Shown: positions 7,643 through 16,948, numbered from the stretch's first letter. The stretch is 64,000 nucleotides of DNA from Nocardioides baculatus (GCF_016735675.1 NZ_JAERSG010000002.1:62001-126000), one strand, 5' to 3'. The notes: a model not told the origin generated them from the sequence alone. Program-made: numbers and translations.

Positions 7643-10208
7643 AGCGGGCGTCGTGCTCCTGGGCGGCCAGGGCTCGGGCGATGTCGGCGCGCGCCTCGCC
7701 GATGTAGCGCTTGGCCTGCTTGGGGGCGGTGCTCGTCTCGAGCCACTCGTCGAGACGGGCGAGCGTGGCGGCCGAGCCGAGCGGCTTCGGGAACGCGTAC
7801 TCGAGGATCGTCGAGGCCTTGTGGAAGCCGAGCACGTCCACCAGCGTCTCGGCGGCGGTGAGGAACTTCTCGAGGTAGGGCTCGAGGACGTCCTCCTGGC
7901 CGAAGCGGAAGATCGAGAACGCGACCTCGCGGGCGGTCTCGTTGGGCGTGGCCGGGTCGATGACGGCGGCCCAGGCAGCCTCCTTCGCCTCTGGCGTCGG
8001 CTGCGCCGCGCGGGCTGCTGCAGCCGACTCCTGGCCGGAGATGGTCTTGTCGACCTCGAGCTCGGCGTCGATCTCGGCGTCGCCGAAACGACCGGACTTC
8101 GCCAGGGCGGTGATCAGCGTCCAGCGCATGTCCTGGTCGATCGCGAGACCCTCGACCGTGAACGACCCGTCGAGCAGCCCGATCAGGTCGTCGAGCGCGG
8201 CGTCGTGGTGGGCGGCGCCGGCGTAGGAGCGGGCGAACGTGAGCTGGTGGTCGCTGCCCGGCTCCGCTGCGAGCAGGAGCTCACGGAGCCCCGACTCCCA
8301 CGTCGTACGCAGGTCGGCGCGGTGGGCGGGGTCGGAGTAGAAGTTGACCGCCAGCGCCGTCGACGCGGGGATCCGGGTCACGGCCCACGCGTCGGACTCC
8401 TGGCCGATGTTGGCGAGCACCAGGTCGGTCCAGTCGCGGGTCCGCATCTCGGCGTCGCGGGTCATGTCCCAGGCGGCGCCCCAGACGAGGGCGCGAGGCA
8501 GCGAGTCCTCGAAGGTGGAGAGCGAGGAGATCGCCGTCGCCATCGACCGCTCGTCGAGCCGGATCTTGGCGTAGGCGTGGTCCTCGTCGTTGAGCAGGAG
8601 CAGCGCGGGCTGCTTCACGCCGGCGAGCTCGGGGACGTCGGTGGTCGCGCCCTCGACGTCGATCTCGAGGTAGTCGCGCCGGACCAGCCTGCCGTCGCCG
8701 TTCTCGTCGGACACCGTGTCGTAGAGGCCGATGCCGAGGCGGTGGCGACGCAGCGTCGGCCAGTCCTCGTGTGCGGTCTGGGTGACGGCGAACGACGAGT
8801 AGGTGCCGTCGTCGGACAGCTCGAACGACGGCGCAAGCGTGTTGACGCCGGCGGTCTGGAGCCACTCCTGCGCCCAGCCGTCGAGCTCGCGGCCCGACGC
8901 CTTCTCGAGCGTGGCGAGCAGGTCCTTGAACTCCGGGTTCCCGAACGCCCACTCCTTGAAGTAGGCGCGCAGCCCCTCGAGGAACGGCTCGATGCCCACC
9001 CACGCGACGAGCTGCTTGAGCACCGAGGCGCCCTTGGCGTAGGTGATCATGTCGAAGTTGACCTCGACCGCGTGGAGGTCGACGTTGTCGGCCGCGATCG
9101 GGTGGGTCGAGGGCAGCTGGTCGGCGCGGTAGCCGGTCTGCTTGCGGGCGTTGGCGAACCCGGTCCAGGCGTCGGTGAACTCGGTCGCGTTGGCCTCGCA
9201 CCAGTAGCAGGCCCACTCGGCGAACGACTCGTTGAGCCAGAGGTCGTCCCACCACTTCATCGTCACGAGGTCGCCGAACCACATGTGCGCCATCTCGTGG
9301 GTGATCACCGAGGCGCGGAACTCGAAGAACGAGCGCGGCTGGCGGCTCCGCGGGAGGTACTCGTCGCGCAGCGTGACGCAGCCGGCGTTCTCCATCGCGC
9401 CCGCGTTGTACTCGGGGACGTAGAGCTGGTCGTACTTCCCGAAGGGGTAGGGGTAGTCGAACTGCTCCTCGAACCACGCGAAGCTCTGCTTGGTGAGGTC
9501 GACGAGCACGGACGTGTCCATGTGCTCCTTGAGCGACTGCCGGCAGTAGTGGCCCAGCGGGATGGTGCCGAACTTGCCCTCGTAGGTGTCGAACTCGCCG
9601 TGGTACTCGCCGGCCACGATCGCGGTGATGTAGGTCGACATCCGCTTCGTCTCCGGGAAGTGCCAGACCGACGCGCCGTCGGCGCCCTCGACCGGCTCGG
9701 GCGTCGCGGCGTTGGACACCACGACCCAGTGCGACGGGGCGGTCACGTTGAACGTGAAGACCGCCTTGAGGTCGGGCTGCTCGAAGGTGGTGAACACGCG
9801 ACGGGCGTCGGGCACCTCGAACTGGCTGTAGAGGTAGACGCGGTCGTCGGCCGGGTCCACGAAGCGGTGCAGGCCCTCACCGGTGTTGGAGTAGGCGCAG
9901 TCGGCGACGACGACGAGCGTGTTGGTCGCCTCGAGGTCGTCGAGCGCGATGCGGCTGTCGACGTACGCCGTCGCGGGGTCGAGGGTGCGCCCGTTGAGGG
10001 TGATCTCGCGGACGCTCGGCGCGACCAGGTCGGCGAAGGTGCTCGACCCGGGCTCGCGGCAGGTGAACTCGAGCGTGGTGACGGAGCCGAACGTGCCCTG
10101 GTCGGGCTGTGTGGCGCTCATCAGGTCCAGGTCGACGGTGTACGACGTGACGTCCAGGAGGGAGGCGCGGGTGGCGGCCTCGTCCCGGGTGAGGTTGGTT
10201 CCAGGCAT
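7641..10208 (-). CDS. pepN: Aminopeptidase N (M1 family metallopeptidase)
   Basis: The 855-residue length is typical for actinobacterial PepN. The substrate-binding exopeptidase motif GAMENAGCV precedes the zinc site HEMAHMWFGD (H304, E305, H308), with the third zinc ligand in LWLNESFAEW about 18 residues on. The C-terminal ERAP1-like helical domain is present. The enzyme removes N-terminal residues from peptides in the cytoplasm. The start ATG at 10208 has CAGGAT six bases upstream and no Shine-Dalgarno. The gene ends inside the nested repeat at 7546-7642 and diverges from the reductase gene. Confidence 0.95.
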   Translation of the reverse strand: MPGTNLTRDEAATRASLLDVTSYTVDLDLMSATQPDQGTFGSVTTLEFTCREPGSSTFADLVAPSVREITLNGRTLDPATAYVDSRIALDDLEATNTLVVVADCAYSNTGEGLHRFVDPADDRVYLYSQFEVPDARRVFTTFEQPDLKAVFTFNVTAPSHWVVVSNAATPEPVEGADGASVWHFPETKRMSTYITAIVAGEYHGEFDTYEGKFGTIPLGHYCRQSLKEHMDTSVLVDLTKQSFAWFEEQFDYPYPFGKYDQLYVPEYNAGAMENAGCVTLRDEYLPRSRQPRSFFEFRASVITHEMAHMWFGDLVTMKWWDDLWLNESFAEWACYWCEANATEFTDAWTGFANARKQTGYRADQLPSTHPIAADNVDLHAVEVNFDMITYAKGASVLKQLVAWVGIEPFLEGLRAYFKEWAFGNPEFKDLLATLEKASGRELDGWAQEWLQTAGVNTLAPSFELSDDGTYSSFAVTQTAHEDWPTLRRHRLGIGLYDTVSDENGDGRLVRRDYLEIDVEGATTDVPELAGVKQPALLLLNDEDHAYAKIRLDERSMATAISSLSTFEDSLPRALVWGAAWDMTRDAEMRTRDWTDLVLANIGQESDAWAVTRIPASTALAVNFYSDPAHRADLRTTWESGLRELLLAAEPGSDHQLTFARSYAGAAHHDAALDDLIGLLDGSFTVEGLAIDQDMRWTLITALAKSGRFGDAEIDAELEVDKTISGQESAAAARAAQPTPEAKEAAWAAVIDPATPNETAREVAFSIFRFGQEDVLEPYLEKFLTAAETLVDVLGFHKASTILEYAFPKPLGSAATLARLDEWLETSTAPKQAKRYIGEARADIARALAAQEHDAR

Positions 10209-10214
10209 GGGCGC

Positions 10215-10220
10215 ATCCTG
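10215..10220 (-). promoter_or_regulatory. Putative -10 box of pepN (leaderless)
   Basis: CAGGAT on the minus strand, six bases before the ATG at 10208. Confidence 0.4.
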
Positions 10221-10266
10221 CCACCGACCGCGGAATACTCAACGGGCGCACATCCTTGGACCAGGT

Positions 10267-10866
10267 ATGGCTACCGCTGACTTCTGGTTCGACCCGCTCT
10301 GCCCGTTCGCGTGGATCACCTCCCGGTGGATCAAGGAGGTGGAGCAGGTCCGCGACATCGAGGTGCAGTGGCACGTGATGTCGCTGGCCTACCTCAACAA
10401 GGACAAGGACATCCCCGACGGCTACCGCGAGATGCTCGCCGGCAAGGAGAAGCCCGTCCGGGTCGCGATCAGGATCGCCGAGGACTACGACAACGCCACG
10501 CTCGGCGAGTGGTACACCGCGATCGGCACCCGCCGTCACAACAACGGCGAGGAGCTCGACCGCGAGATGACGGCCGCCTCGCTCGCCGACGTGGGCCTCC
10601 CGGCCGACGTCATCGAGGCCTGGGACGACGCGTCCCTCGACGAGCTCGTCGCCAAGAGCCACCACGAGGGCATGGACGCCGTCGGTGACGACGTCGGCAC
10701 CCCGACGATCCACATCAACGGCTCGGCCTTCTTCGGTCCGGTGCTGTCGAAGATCCCGCGCGGCGAGGAGGCCGGCGAGCTCTGGGACGGCGCCGTGGCG
10801 CTCGCGAAGTTCCCCTACTTCTTCGAGCTCAAGCGCACGCGCACCGGCGACCTCGACTTCTCCTGA
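10267..10866 (+). CDS. Mycothiol-dependent reductase, Rv2466c/DsbA-like family, monothiol form
   Basis: The 199-residue protein follows the DsbA-like thioredoxin fold of M. tuberculosis Rv2466c throughout: DFWFDPLCP at the N-terminus, DIEVQWHVMSLAYLN, the HNNGEELDR region, GMDAVGDDVGTPTIHING and FFELKRTRTGD at the end. Rv2466c uses CPWC to exchange with mycothiol. Here the motif is C12-P-F-A, so the resolving Cys is replaced by Ala, leaving a one-Cys mechanism in which mycothiol would have to resolve the intermediate. This fits an organism making mycothiol. The ATG at 10267 is preceded by CCAGG. The gene is divergent from pepN. Confidence 0.87.
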   Translation: MATADFWFDPLCPFAWITSRWIKEVEQVRDIEVQWHVMSLAYLNKDKDIPDGYREMLAGKEKPVRVAIRIAEDYDNATLGEWYTAIGTRRHNNGEELDREMTAASLADVGLPADVIEAWDDASLDELVAKSHHEGMDAVGDDVGTPTIHINGSAFFGPVLSKIPRGEEAGELWDGAVALAKFPYFFELKRTRTGDLDFS

Positions 10867-10894
10867 CCGCCAGCTGATCGCCTGCGTCCCCGAC

Positions 10895-10925
10895 GGGCGC
10901 GACCCGCGGAAATCGGGTCGCGCCC
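10895..10925 (+). terminator. Hairpin terminator after the reductase gene
   Basis: A perfect 12-bp stem (GGGCGCGACCCG, seven-base loop, CGGGTCGCGCCC) lies 28 bases after the stop. There is no T-run. It directly precedes the metG promoter. Confidence 0.75.
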
Positions 10926-10931
10926 GGTCAC

Positions 10932-10937
10932 TAGGGT
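10932..10937 (+). promoter_or_regulatory. Putative -10 box of metG (leaderless)
   Basis: TAGGGT, seven bases before the ATG at 10945. Confidence 0.55.
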
Positions 10938-10944
10938 TGTGCCC

Positions 10945-12750
10945 ATGACTCGTGTCCTGTCCGCCGTCGCCTGGCCGTACGCCAACGGCCCGCGCCACAT
11001 CGGCCATGTCGCCGGCTTCGGCGTGCCCTCCGACGTGTTCAGCCGCTACATGCGGATGGCCGGCCACGAGGTGCTGATGGTGTCGGGCACCGACGAGCAC
11101 GGCACGCCGATCCTCGTCACCGCCGACCAGCAGGGCGTCAGCGCGAAGGACCTCGCCGGCAAGTTCAACGCGGTCATCGTCAACGACCTCGCCGACCTCG
11201 GCCTGTCCTACGACCTCTTCACCCGCACCACGACCGGGAACCACTACGGCGTCGTGCAGGAGATGTTCCGCACCGTCCTGGCCAACGGCTACATGGTCGA
11301 GCAGACCACGCAGGCGGCGATCAGCCCGTCCACGGGTCGCACGCTGCCCGACCGCTACATCGAGGGCACCTGCCCGATCTGCGGCTACGGCGACGCCCGT
11401 GGCGACCAGTGCGACAACTGCGGCAACCAGCTCGACGCCACCGACCTGATCAACCCGAGGTCGAAGATCAACGGCGAGACGCCGCAGTTCGTCGACACCC
11501 AGCACTTCCTCCTCGACCTGCCCGCCCTGGCCGACGCGCTGGGGGAGTGGCTCGACGAGCGCGAGTCGAGCGGCACGTGGCGGCCCAACGTCATCAAGTT
11601 CAGCCAGAACATCCTCAAGGAGATCCGGCCGCGCGCGATGACGCGCGACATCGACTGGGGCATCCCGGTGCCGGGGTGGGAGGACCAGCCGACCAAGCGG
11701 CTCTACGTCTGGTTCGACGCGGTGATCGGCTACCTGTCGGCGTCCATCGAGTGGGCGCGACGCTCGGGCGACCCCGACGCGTGGCGTGGCTGGTGGAACG
11801 ACCCCGACGCCCTGTCCTACTACTTCATGGGCAAGGACAACATCGTCTTCCACTCCCAGATCTGGCCGGCCGAGCTGCTGGCCTACAACGGCCAGGGCTC
11901 GCGCGGGGGCCAGCCGGGGTCGTACGGCCTGCTCAACCTGCCCACCGAGGTGGTCTCCTCGGAGTACCTCACGATGGGCGACCAGCAGTTCTCCACCTCG
12001 CGCGGCCACGTGCTCTACGTCGGCGACTTCCTCGCCCGCTACGGCCCCGACCCGCTGCGCTACTTCATCTGCGCCGCCGGCCCGGAGACCTCCGACGCCG
12101 CCTTCACGTGGGCCGACTTCGTCACCCGCAACAACTCCGAGCTCGTCGCCGGCTGGGGCAACCTGGTCAACCGCACGGCCACGATGGTCGCCAAGAGCTT
12201 CGGCGAGATCCCGCCCCTCGGCGAGCTCGAGCCGGTCGACGAGGCCGTCCTCGCCGCCGTACGCGGTGGGTTCGAGAGCGTCGGCAACCTGCTCGGCCAC
12301 CACCGGCTGCGCGCCGCGACCGCCGAGGCGATGCGCATCGTCGGCGAGGTGAACAAGTACCTGACGGTCACCGAGCCCTACAAGATGAAGGACGAGTCGC
12401 AGCGCGAGCGCCTGGCGACCGTGCTGCACGTGGCGGTCCAGTGCGTGAGCGACTGCAACACGCTGCTCGCGCCGTTCCTGCCCCACGCCGCCAACAAGGT
12501 GCACCTCGTGCTCGGCGGCGAGGGCGAGTTCGTCCCGATGCCGCGCATCGACCAGGTCGACGAGCTCGACCCCGACAACGGCGCCGGGCTGACGTCGTAC
12601 CCCGTCATCACGGGCGACTACTCCACCACGCCGCGGTGGGAGTCGCGTCCCGTCACGGTCGGGGCGACGGTCGAGAAGCCGACGCCGGTCTTCACCAAGC
12701 TCGACCCCTCGGTGGTCGACGAGGAGCTGGCACGCGTCAGCGCTGGCTAG
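10945..12750 (+). CDS. metG: Methionyl-tRNA synthetase
   Basis: The enzyme of about 601 residues charges tRNA-Met, including initiator tRNA. The HIGH-type signature is [15 protein letters not shown], the zinc-binding knuckle is [17 protein letters not shown], and the KMSKS-loop equivalent is QQFSTSRGH. The [15 protein letters not shown] and [17 protein letters not shown] blocks belong to the class I core. There is no C-terminal tRNA-binding (EMAP-like) appendix, as in many actinobacteria. A GTG at 10939 is in frame, but the ATG at 10945 fits the seven-base spacing from TAGGGT. The stop is TAG and its bases are shared with the next gene's -10 box. Confidence 0.96.
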   Translation: MTRVLSAVAWPYANGPRHIGHVAGFGVPSDVFSRYMRMAGHEVLMVSGTDEHGTPILVTADQQGVSAKDLAGKFNAVIVNDLADLGLSYDLFTRTTTGNHYGVVQEMFRTVLANGYMVEQTTQAAISPSTGRTLPDRYIEGTCPICGYGDARGDQCDNCGNQLDATDLINPRSKINGETPQFVDTQHFLLDLPALADALGEWLDERESSGTWRPNVIKFSQNILKEIRPRAMTRDIDWGIPVPGWEDQPTKRLYVWFDAVIGYLSASIEWARRSGDPDAWRGWWNDPDALSYYFMGKDNIVFHSQIWPAELLAYNGQGSRGGQPGSYGLLNLPTEVVSSEYLTMGDQQFSTSRGHVLYVGDFLARYGPDPLRYFICAAGPETSDAAFTWADFVTRNNSELVAGWGNLVNRTATMVAKSFGEIPPLGELEPVDEAVLAAVRGGFESVGNLLGHHRLRAATAEAMRIVGEVNKYLTVTEPYKMKDESQRERLATVLHVAVQCVSDCNTLLAPFLPHAANKVHLVLGGEGEFVPMPRIDQVDELDPDNGAGLTSYPVITGDYSTTPRWESRPVTVGATVEKPTPVFTKLDPSVVDEELARVSAG

Positions 12751-12753
12751 GGT
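12748..12753 (+). promoter_or_regulatory. Putative -10 box overlapping the metG stop codon
   Basis: TAGGGT; its first three bases are the TAG stop of metG. It lies six bases before the ATG at 12760. Confidence 0.45.
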
Positions 12754-12759
12754 GCTCGC

Positions 12760-13341
12760 ATGCCTGCCGAGAACGCCGCCGAGATGTACCTGCCGCACTT
12801 CGTGGTGAAGCAGAAGCTCACCATGATGATCAACCGCTACGAGGTGTCGGAGTCCGACGAGGCGGGCAACCCGACCCGCCTGATGGCCCTGGCCGAGCAG
12901 AAGCGGATGGCGTTCAAGGAGCAGGTGACCTTCTACTCCGACGCAGGCAAGTCGCGCCCGGTCTTCGGCTTCAAGGCCCGCAAGAAGCTCGACCTCAACG
13001 CCGGCTACGACATCACCGACGAGGGCGGCGCGCAGATCGGCTTCTTCCGCAAGGACTTCGGCGCCTCGCTGCTGCGCTCGACCTTTCACATCGAGGGGCC
13101 CGGCTACACGGGCACCGGTCGCGAGCGCAACCAGGTCGTCGGCATCCTGCGGCGCTTCACCGAGCTCGACTTCATCCCGATCCACTTCGACTTCCTCGAC
13201 GCCGAGGGCAACGCGCTCTTCTCGGTCGAGCGGAAGATGTCGATCGGCGACCGCTACCGGGTGACCGTGCCCGACGACCGGGTCGACTTCCGGGTCGCCG
13301 CGGCCGTCGCCGTCGGCCTCGACGCGCTGATGTCGCGCTGA
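12760..13341 (+). CDS. LURP-one-related / tubby-like fold protein
   Basis: The 193-residue protein shows the alternating strand pattern and motifs of LURP-one-related proteins: YLPHFVVKQKLTMMINRYEV, FGFKARKKLDLNAGYDIT, GFFRKDFGASLLRSTFHIE and FSVERKMSIGDRYRVTVPD. These proteins have a 12-strand barrel around a central helix like tubby and scramblase proteins; their bacterial role is unknown. No signal peptide or membrane anchor is seen. It follows metG by nine bases and may be read both from that operon and from its own leaderless start. Confidence 0.7.
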   Translation: MPAENAAEMYLPHFVVKQKLTMMINRYEVSESDEAGNPTRLMALAEQKRMAFKEQVTFYSDAGKSRPVFGFKARKKLDLNAGYDITDEGGAQIGFFRKDFGASLLRSTFHIEGPGYTGTGRERNQVVGILRRFTELDFIPIHFDFLDAEGNALFSVERKMSIGDRYRVTVPDDRVDFRVAAAVAVGLDALMSR

Positions 13342-13354
13342 CCCCGCGCGCGTG

Positions 13355-14221
13355 ATGTACCCCGAGGTCCGTGCCGCCGTCGCGGCCGACACCAGTCCCG
13401 ACCTGACCGCCCCCGGCTTCGACGTCGCGGCGCACCGCGAGGACGTACGCCGGGCCAACCTGCGGCTGCCCCGCGAGGACGTCGCGTCGGTGGTCGACGT
13501 CGACGCCGACGGCGTGCCGTGCCGGCTCTTCACGCCGGCCGACGCCCTCCCCGGCCTCGTCGTGCACGCCCACGGCGGTGGCTTCGTGCTCAACGACGTC
13601 GACGTCCACGACGGCATCTGCCGTCGGATGGCCAACCGCGGTCGGCGTGCAGTGCTGAGCGTCGAGTACCGACGACCGCCCGAGGACCGGTTCCCGGCAG
13701 CCCCCGACGACCTCGACACCGTCGTCGGCTGGCTGCGACAGGGCGGCCTGCCCGGTCCGTACGCCGCCCACGGCGACTCGGCCGGCGCCAACCTCGCCCT
13801 CGTCGCCGCCCTCCGCAACCCCGGGTTCTTCTCGGTCGTGGCGCTCGTCTACCCGTTCCTCGACCCGCACTGCGCCTTCCCCTCGTGGGACGAGGCGCGC
13901 GACACGGGCTTCGACCCGGCCGAGGCCCACTGGTACTGGGCGCAGTACGCACGCACCGACGCCGACTTCGACGACCCCGACCTCGCGCCCCTGCTGTCGG
14001 ACCGGCTGCACACGCTGCCGCCCACGTTCGTCGCGAGCGCCGAGGCCGACCCGCTGCGCGACGAGGGGGAGGAGCTCGCCCGGCGGATCGCCGAGGCCGG
14101 CGTGGAGACCGTCGGCATCCGCTGCCTCGGCCAGACCCACGGCTTCTGGCGGCACGCCCAGTTCACCGCCTCCGAGCCGCTGGTCCGCACGGTCGCCGGC
14201 TGGATCGACATGCACCTCTAG
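13355..14221 (+). CDS. Alpha/beta hydrolase, hormone-sensitive lipase-like esterase
   Basis: The product of about 288 residues has the HSL-family oxyanion-hole motif HAHGGGFV, the nucleophile elbow HGDSAGAN (Ser in GDSAG), the acid residue in SAEADPLRDEG and the catalytic His in GQTHGFW. Such enzymes hydrolyse short acyl esters; the natural substrate is unknown. The start may be the ATG at 13355 or the GTG immediately before it at 13352. It follows the LURP-one-like gene by about 13 bases. The TAG stop is part of a TAGGGT hexamer. Confidence 0.88.
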   Translation: MYPEVRAAVAADTSPDLTAPGFDVAAHREDVRRANLRLPREDVASVVDVDADGVPCRLFTPADALPGLVVHAHGGGFVLNDVDVHDGICRRMANRGRRAVLSVEYRRPPEDRFPAAPDDLDTVVGWLRQGGLPGPYAAHGDSAGANLALVAALRNPGFFSVVALVYPFLDPHCAFPSWDEARDTGFDPAEAHWYWAQYARTDADFDDPDLAPLLSDRLHTLPPTFVASAEADPLRDEGEELARRIAEAGVETVGIRCLGQTHGFWRHAQFTASEPLVRTVAGWIDMHL

Positions 14222-14240
14222 GGTCGTCGGGACGCTCTGC

Positions 14241-14246
14241 CAGACT
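14241..14246 (+). promoter_or_regulatory. Putative -10 box of the rpiB-nei-phosphatase run
   Basis: CAGACT, six bases before the ATG at 14253. A second TAGGGT at 14219-14224 overlaps the upstream stop codon and could act further away. Confidence 0.4.
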
Positions 14247-14252
14247 TTTCCC

Positions 14253-14786
14253 ATGCGCGTTCACCTGGGCTCCGACCACGCCGGACTCGAGCTGAAGGAC
14301 CACCTCCTCCACTGGCTGGTCGACCACGGCTACGAGGCCGTCGACCACGGCCCGTTCGTCTACGACGCGGTCGACGACTACCCCGTCTTCTGCCTCCGGG
14401 CCGGTGAGGCGGTCGCGTCCGAGCGCGCCGAGGGCCTCGACTCGCTCGGCGTCGTCATCGGCGGCTCGGGCAACGGCGAGCAGATGGCCGCCAACAAGGT
14501 CACCGGCATCCGCTGCGCCCTCGCCTGGTCGGAGGAGACCGCCGCGCTCGGTCGCGAGCACAACGACGCCAACGTCGTCTCGGTCGGTGGCCGGATGCAC
14601 TCGGTCGACGACATGACCCGCTTCGTCGAGGTCTTCCTGACCACCCCGTTCTCGGGCGAGGAGCGCCACGTCCGCCGGATCGGCCAGCTGTCGGTCTACG
14701 ACGAGTCGCGCGAGCTGCCCCCGCTGCCGGAGTCCGCCCTGCGCGGCCCCGACACCGCGGCCACGCCCGACGACCCGGATGCCTGA
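14253..14786 (+). CDS. rpiB: Ribose-5-phosphate isomerase B family protein
   Basis: The 177-residue protein begins with RVHLGSDHAGLELKDHLLHW, the RpiB/LacAB fold signature with the SDHAG loop, and has VVIGGSGNGEQMAANKV and HNDANVVSVGGRM. It interconverts ribose-5-phosphate and ribulose-5-phosphate in the pentose phosphate pathway. In classical RpiB a Cys sits in the GTGxG loop region (GICGTG); here the segment is GGSGNGEQ, matching the actinobacterial type. It overlaps the downstream nei start by eight bases. Confidence 0.9.
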   Translation: MRVHLGSDHAGLELKDHLLHWLVDHGYEAVDHGPFVYDAVDDYPVFCLRAGEAVASERAEGLDSLGVVIGGSGNGEQMAANKVTGIRCALAWSEETAALGREHNDANVVSVGGRMHSVDDMTRFVEVFLTTPFSGEERHVRRIGQLSVYDESRELPPLPESALRGPDTAATPDDPDA

Positions 14787-15684
14787 GGGGCACACCCTAC
14801 GGCGGCTCGCCGACGACCTCACCGCAGCGTTCGCCGGGCGGGCCGTCCGCGTCTCCTCGCCGCAGGGTCGCTTCGCCACGGAGGCCGCTCAGCTCGACGG
14901 GTCGACCGTCGTCGGCGCGGACTCGGCGGGCAAGCACCTGTTCGTCGACCTCGACCACGACCGGTTCGTGCACGTCCACCTCGGCCTGATCGGGGCGTTC
15001 GACGTCCACGCGGAGGTCGAGGAGGTGCCCGCCCCGGTGGGTGCCGTACGACTCCGGCTGGTGACCGTCCCCGACGCCGGCTCCGACAAGCGCGGGACGG
15101 CGTACGCCGACCTGCGGGGCGCCATCCTGTGCGACCTCGTCGGGCCGGCGAGACGCGACGAGATCCTCGGCCGGCTCGGCCCCGACCCGCTGAGGAGTGA
15201 CGCCGAGCCGGACCTGGCCTGGCGGCGCATCTCGCGCAGCCCCCGCCCGATCGGCGACCTGCTGATGGACCAGAAGGTGCTGGCAGGCGTCGGCAACGTC
15301 TACCGCGCCGAGGTGCTCTTCCGGCACCGCATCCACCCGCTGCGCCCCGGCAACACGCTGCGCGTCGGGCAGTGGCGCTCGATCTGGGCGGACCTGGTCG
15401 GGCTCATGGCCGAGGGTGTGCGCGCCAACCGGATCGACACGGTCCGACCCGAGCACCTGCCGGAAGCCATGGGCCGCGCGCCCCGCCAGGACGACCACGG
15501 CGGCGAGGTCTACGTCTACCGCCGTACGGGGATGCCGTGCCACGTGTGCGGGTCGACCGTCCGCACGGGAGAGCTCGTCGGACGCAACATCTTCTGGTGT
15601 CCCAGATGTCAGCCCACCTTCCGCTCGCGAGCCGTACAGTCTGCGTCCAAGGATGCCGGCGCATCGGGAGGAGCGCAGACATGA
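14779..15684 (+). CDS. Fpg/Nei family DNA glycosylase (endonuclease VIII-like)
   Basis: The 301-residue enzyme starts MPEGHTLRRL, giving after Met removal the catalytic Pro1 and Glu2 of the family; PEGH rather than PELP points to the Nei branch. The helix-two-turn-helix follows LMDQKVLAGVGNVYRAE, and the C-terminal zinc finger is CHVCGSTVRTGEL with the second CPRC pair. It excises oxidised pyrimidines and nicks the strand by beta/delta elimination. It is translationally coupled to rpiB (8-nt overlap) and to the phosphatase gene (ATGA overlap). The C-terminal tail after the finger (about 20 residues) looks disordered. Confidence 0.92.
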   Translation: MPEGHTLRRLADDLTAAFAGRAVRVSSPQGRFATEAAQLDGSTVVGADSAGKHLFVDLDHDRFVHVHLGLIGAFDVHAEVEEVPAPVGAVRLRLVTVPDAGSDKRGTAYADLRGAILCDLVGPARRDEILGRLGPDPLRSDAEPDLAWRRISRSPRPIGDLLMDQKVLAGVGNVYRAEVLFRHRIHPLRPGNTLRVGQWRSIWADLVGLMAEGVRANRIDTVRPEHLPEAMGRAPRQDDHGGEVYVYRRTGMPCHVCGSTVRTGELVGRNIFWCPRCQPTFRSRAVQSASKDAGASGGAQT

Positions 15685-16766
15685 GCGCTGCCCGCGACCG
15701 CAGCTCCCGCAGCGCGAGCCAGTGGCTCGAGGCAGTGCTCGACCGGGTGCTGCCGCACGGGTCCCGGATCCTCGTCGCGCTGGTCGTCGCGACCGTCGCC
15801 ATCGGCCTGGCGATCTTCTTCTTCCCCAGGGACGCGCCCCTCGTGACGCTGCTGGTGCCGCTCGTCGTCTCCAGCCTCGTGCTTGGCCCGCGTCAGCTGC
15901 CGTGGTTCGTGGTCTTCGTGCTCTTCGTGCTGGCCGTGGTCGTGCCCTTCCAGGGGCGGCTCAACGTCCGGGTCGTGCTCACCGTCATCATCATCTTCGG
16001 GCTGGGGTTCCTCGTCCTCATGTCGTCGTTCCGACGGTCGCGCCTCGGCGTCGCGGGGATCCAGGGCGAGCAGATGTTCGTCGACCTGCGCGACCGGATC
16101 CTGCGCCAGGGCGGCATCCCGGCCCTCCCCGACGAGTGGTACGCCGCCGCCGAGCTGAGGTCGGCCGGCGGCACCCCCTTCGCGGGCGACTTCGTGGTCA
16201 CCTCGCGGACGGGCAACCGCCTCGACGTGGCCGTCGTCGACGTCTCCGGCAAGGGGCAGGGCGCCGGCACCCGCGCGCTCCTCCTGTCGGGCGCGATCGG
16301 CGGCCTGCTCAGCGCCCTCCCGCCGAGCGAGTTCCTCACCGGCGCCAACACGTTCCTGCTCCAGCAGGACTGGGACGAGGGGTTCGCCACCGCGATCCAC
16401 CTCTCGCTCGACCTCGACACCGGCCAGTACGTCATCCGCAGCGCGGGTCATCCTCCCGCGGCTCTCCGTCACGCCGGGTCCGGCCGGTGGGAGGTGCTCG
16501 AGTGCGAGGGCCCGGTCCTCGGGCTGATCGAGGGAGCCTCGTTCAGCGCGACCTACGGCGAGATGCGCCGCGGCGACGCCATGCTCCTCTACACCGACGG
16601 CATGGTGGAGACCCGCACGCGCGACATCGGCTCGGGGATCGACAAGATGCTCGGGCAGGCCGAGCGCCTGCTCCGCGGTCACTTCGAGGGTGGCGCTGAG
16701 CGCCTGATCGACTCACTCGGCTCCCGCAGTGACGACCGCGCGCTGCTGCTCGTGCACCGCCGCTGA
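15681..16766 (+). CDS. Membrane-anchored SpoIIE/PP2C-type protein phosphatase
   Basis: The 361-residue protein has about four hydrophobic segments in its first 120 residues (for example ILVALVVATVAIGLAIFFFP) and then a cytoplasmic SpoIIE/RsbU-type phosphatase domain: PFAGDFVVTSRTGNRLDVAV, VVDVSGKGQGAGTRAL, AIHLSLDLDTGQYVIRSAGH and RGDAMLLYTDGMVE. Such PPM phosphatases dephosphorylate anti-anti-sigma factors in partner-switching pathways. No anti-sigma or STAS gene is in the window, so the partner is unknown. The ATG at 15681 has GGAGGAGCG upstream and overlaps the nei stop by four bases. Confidence 0.88.
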   Translation: MSAARDRSSRSASQWLEAVLDRVLPHGSRILVALVVATVAIGLAIFFFPRDAPLVTLLVPLVVSSLVLGPRQLPWFVVFVLFVLAVVVPFQGRLNVRVVLTVIIIFGLGFLVLMSSFRRSRLGVAGIQGEQMFVDLRDRILRQGGIPALPDEWYAAAELRSAGGTPFAGDFVVTSRTGNRLDVAVVDVSGKGQGAGTRALLLSGAIGGLLSALPPSEFLTGANTFLLQQDWDEGFATAIHLSLDLDTGQYVIRSAGHPPAALRHAGSGRWEVLECEGPVLGLIEGASFSATYGEMRRGDAMLLYTDGMVETRTRDIGSGIDKMLGQAERLLRGHFEGGAERLIDSLGSRSDDRALLLVHRR

Positions 16767-16874
16767 CCGCCTCGCACGGCGGACCCGACCGATGGGGGAC
16801 GGGCCGCGCACCTGTGGCACCATGACTCCCGCACCGGCGTCGTACGACCCATGGGGAAGCTGCGCACGGGGCAC

Positions 16875-16948
16875 GCGGATGTAGCTCAATGGTAGAGCCC
16901 CAGTCTTCCAAACTGGCTACGCGGGTTCGATTCCCGTCATCCGCTCCA
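16875..16948 (+). tRNA. tRNA-Gly (anticodon TCC), CCA encoded
   Basis: The cloverleaf is complete: acceptor GCGGATG/CATCCGC, D arm GCTC/GAGC, anticodon stem CCAGT/ACTGG with loop CTTCCAA, and T arm GCGGG/CCCGT with loop TTCGATT. The discriminator base is T at 16945 and the genome encodes CCA at 16946-16948. Confidence 0.96.

Noticed and set aside
9877..13818. A 1313-codon minus-strand open frame across metG and neighbours
   Set aside because: It runs antisense to metG, the LURP-one-like gene and the reductase, and through the start of pepN in another frame; none of it resembles a protein family.
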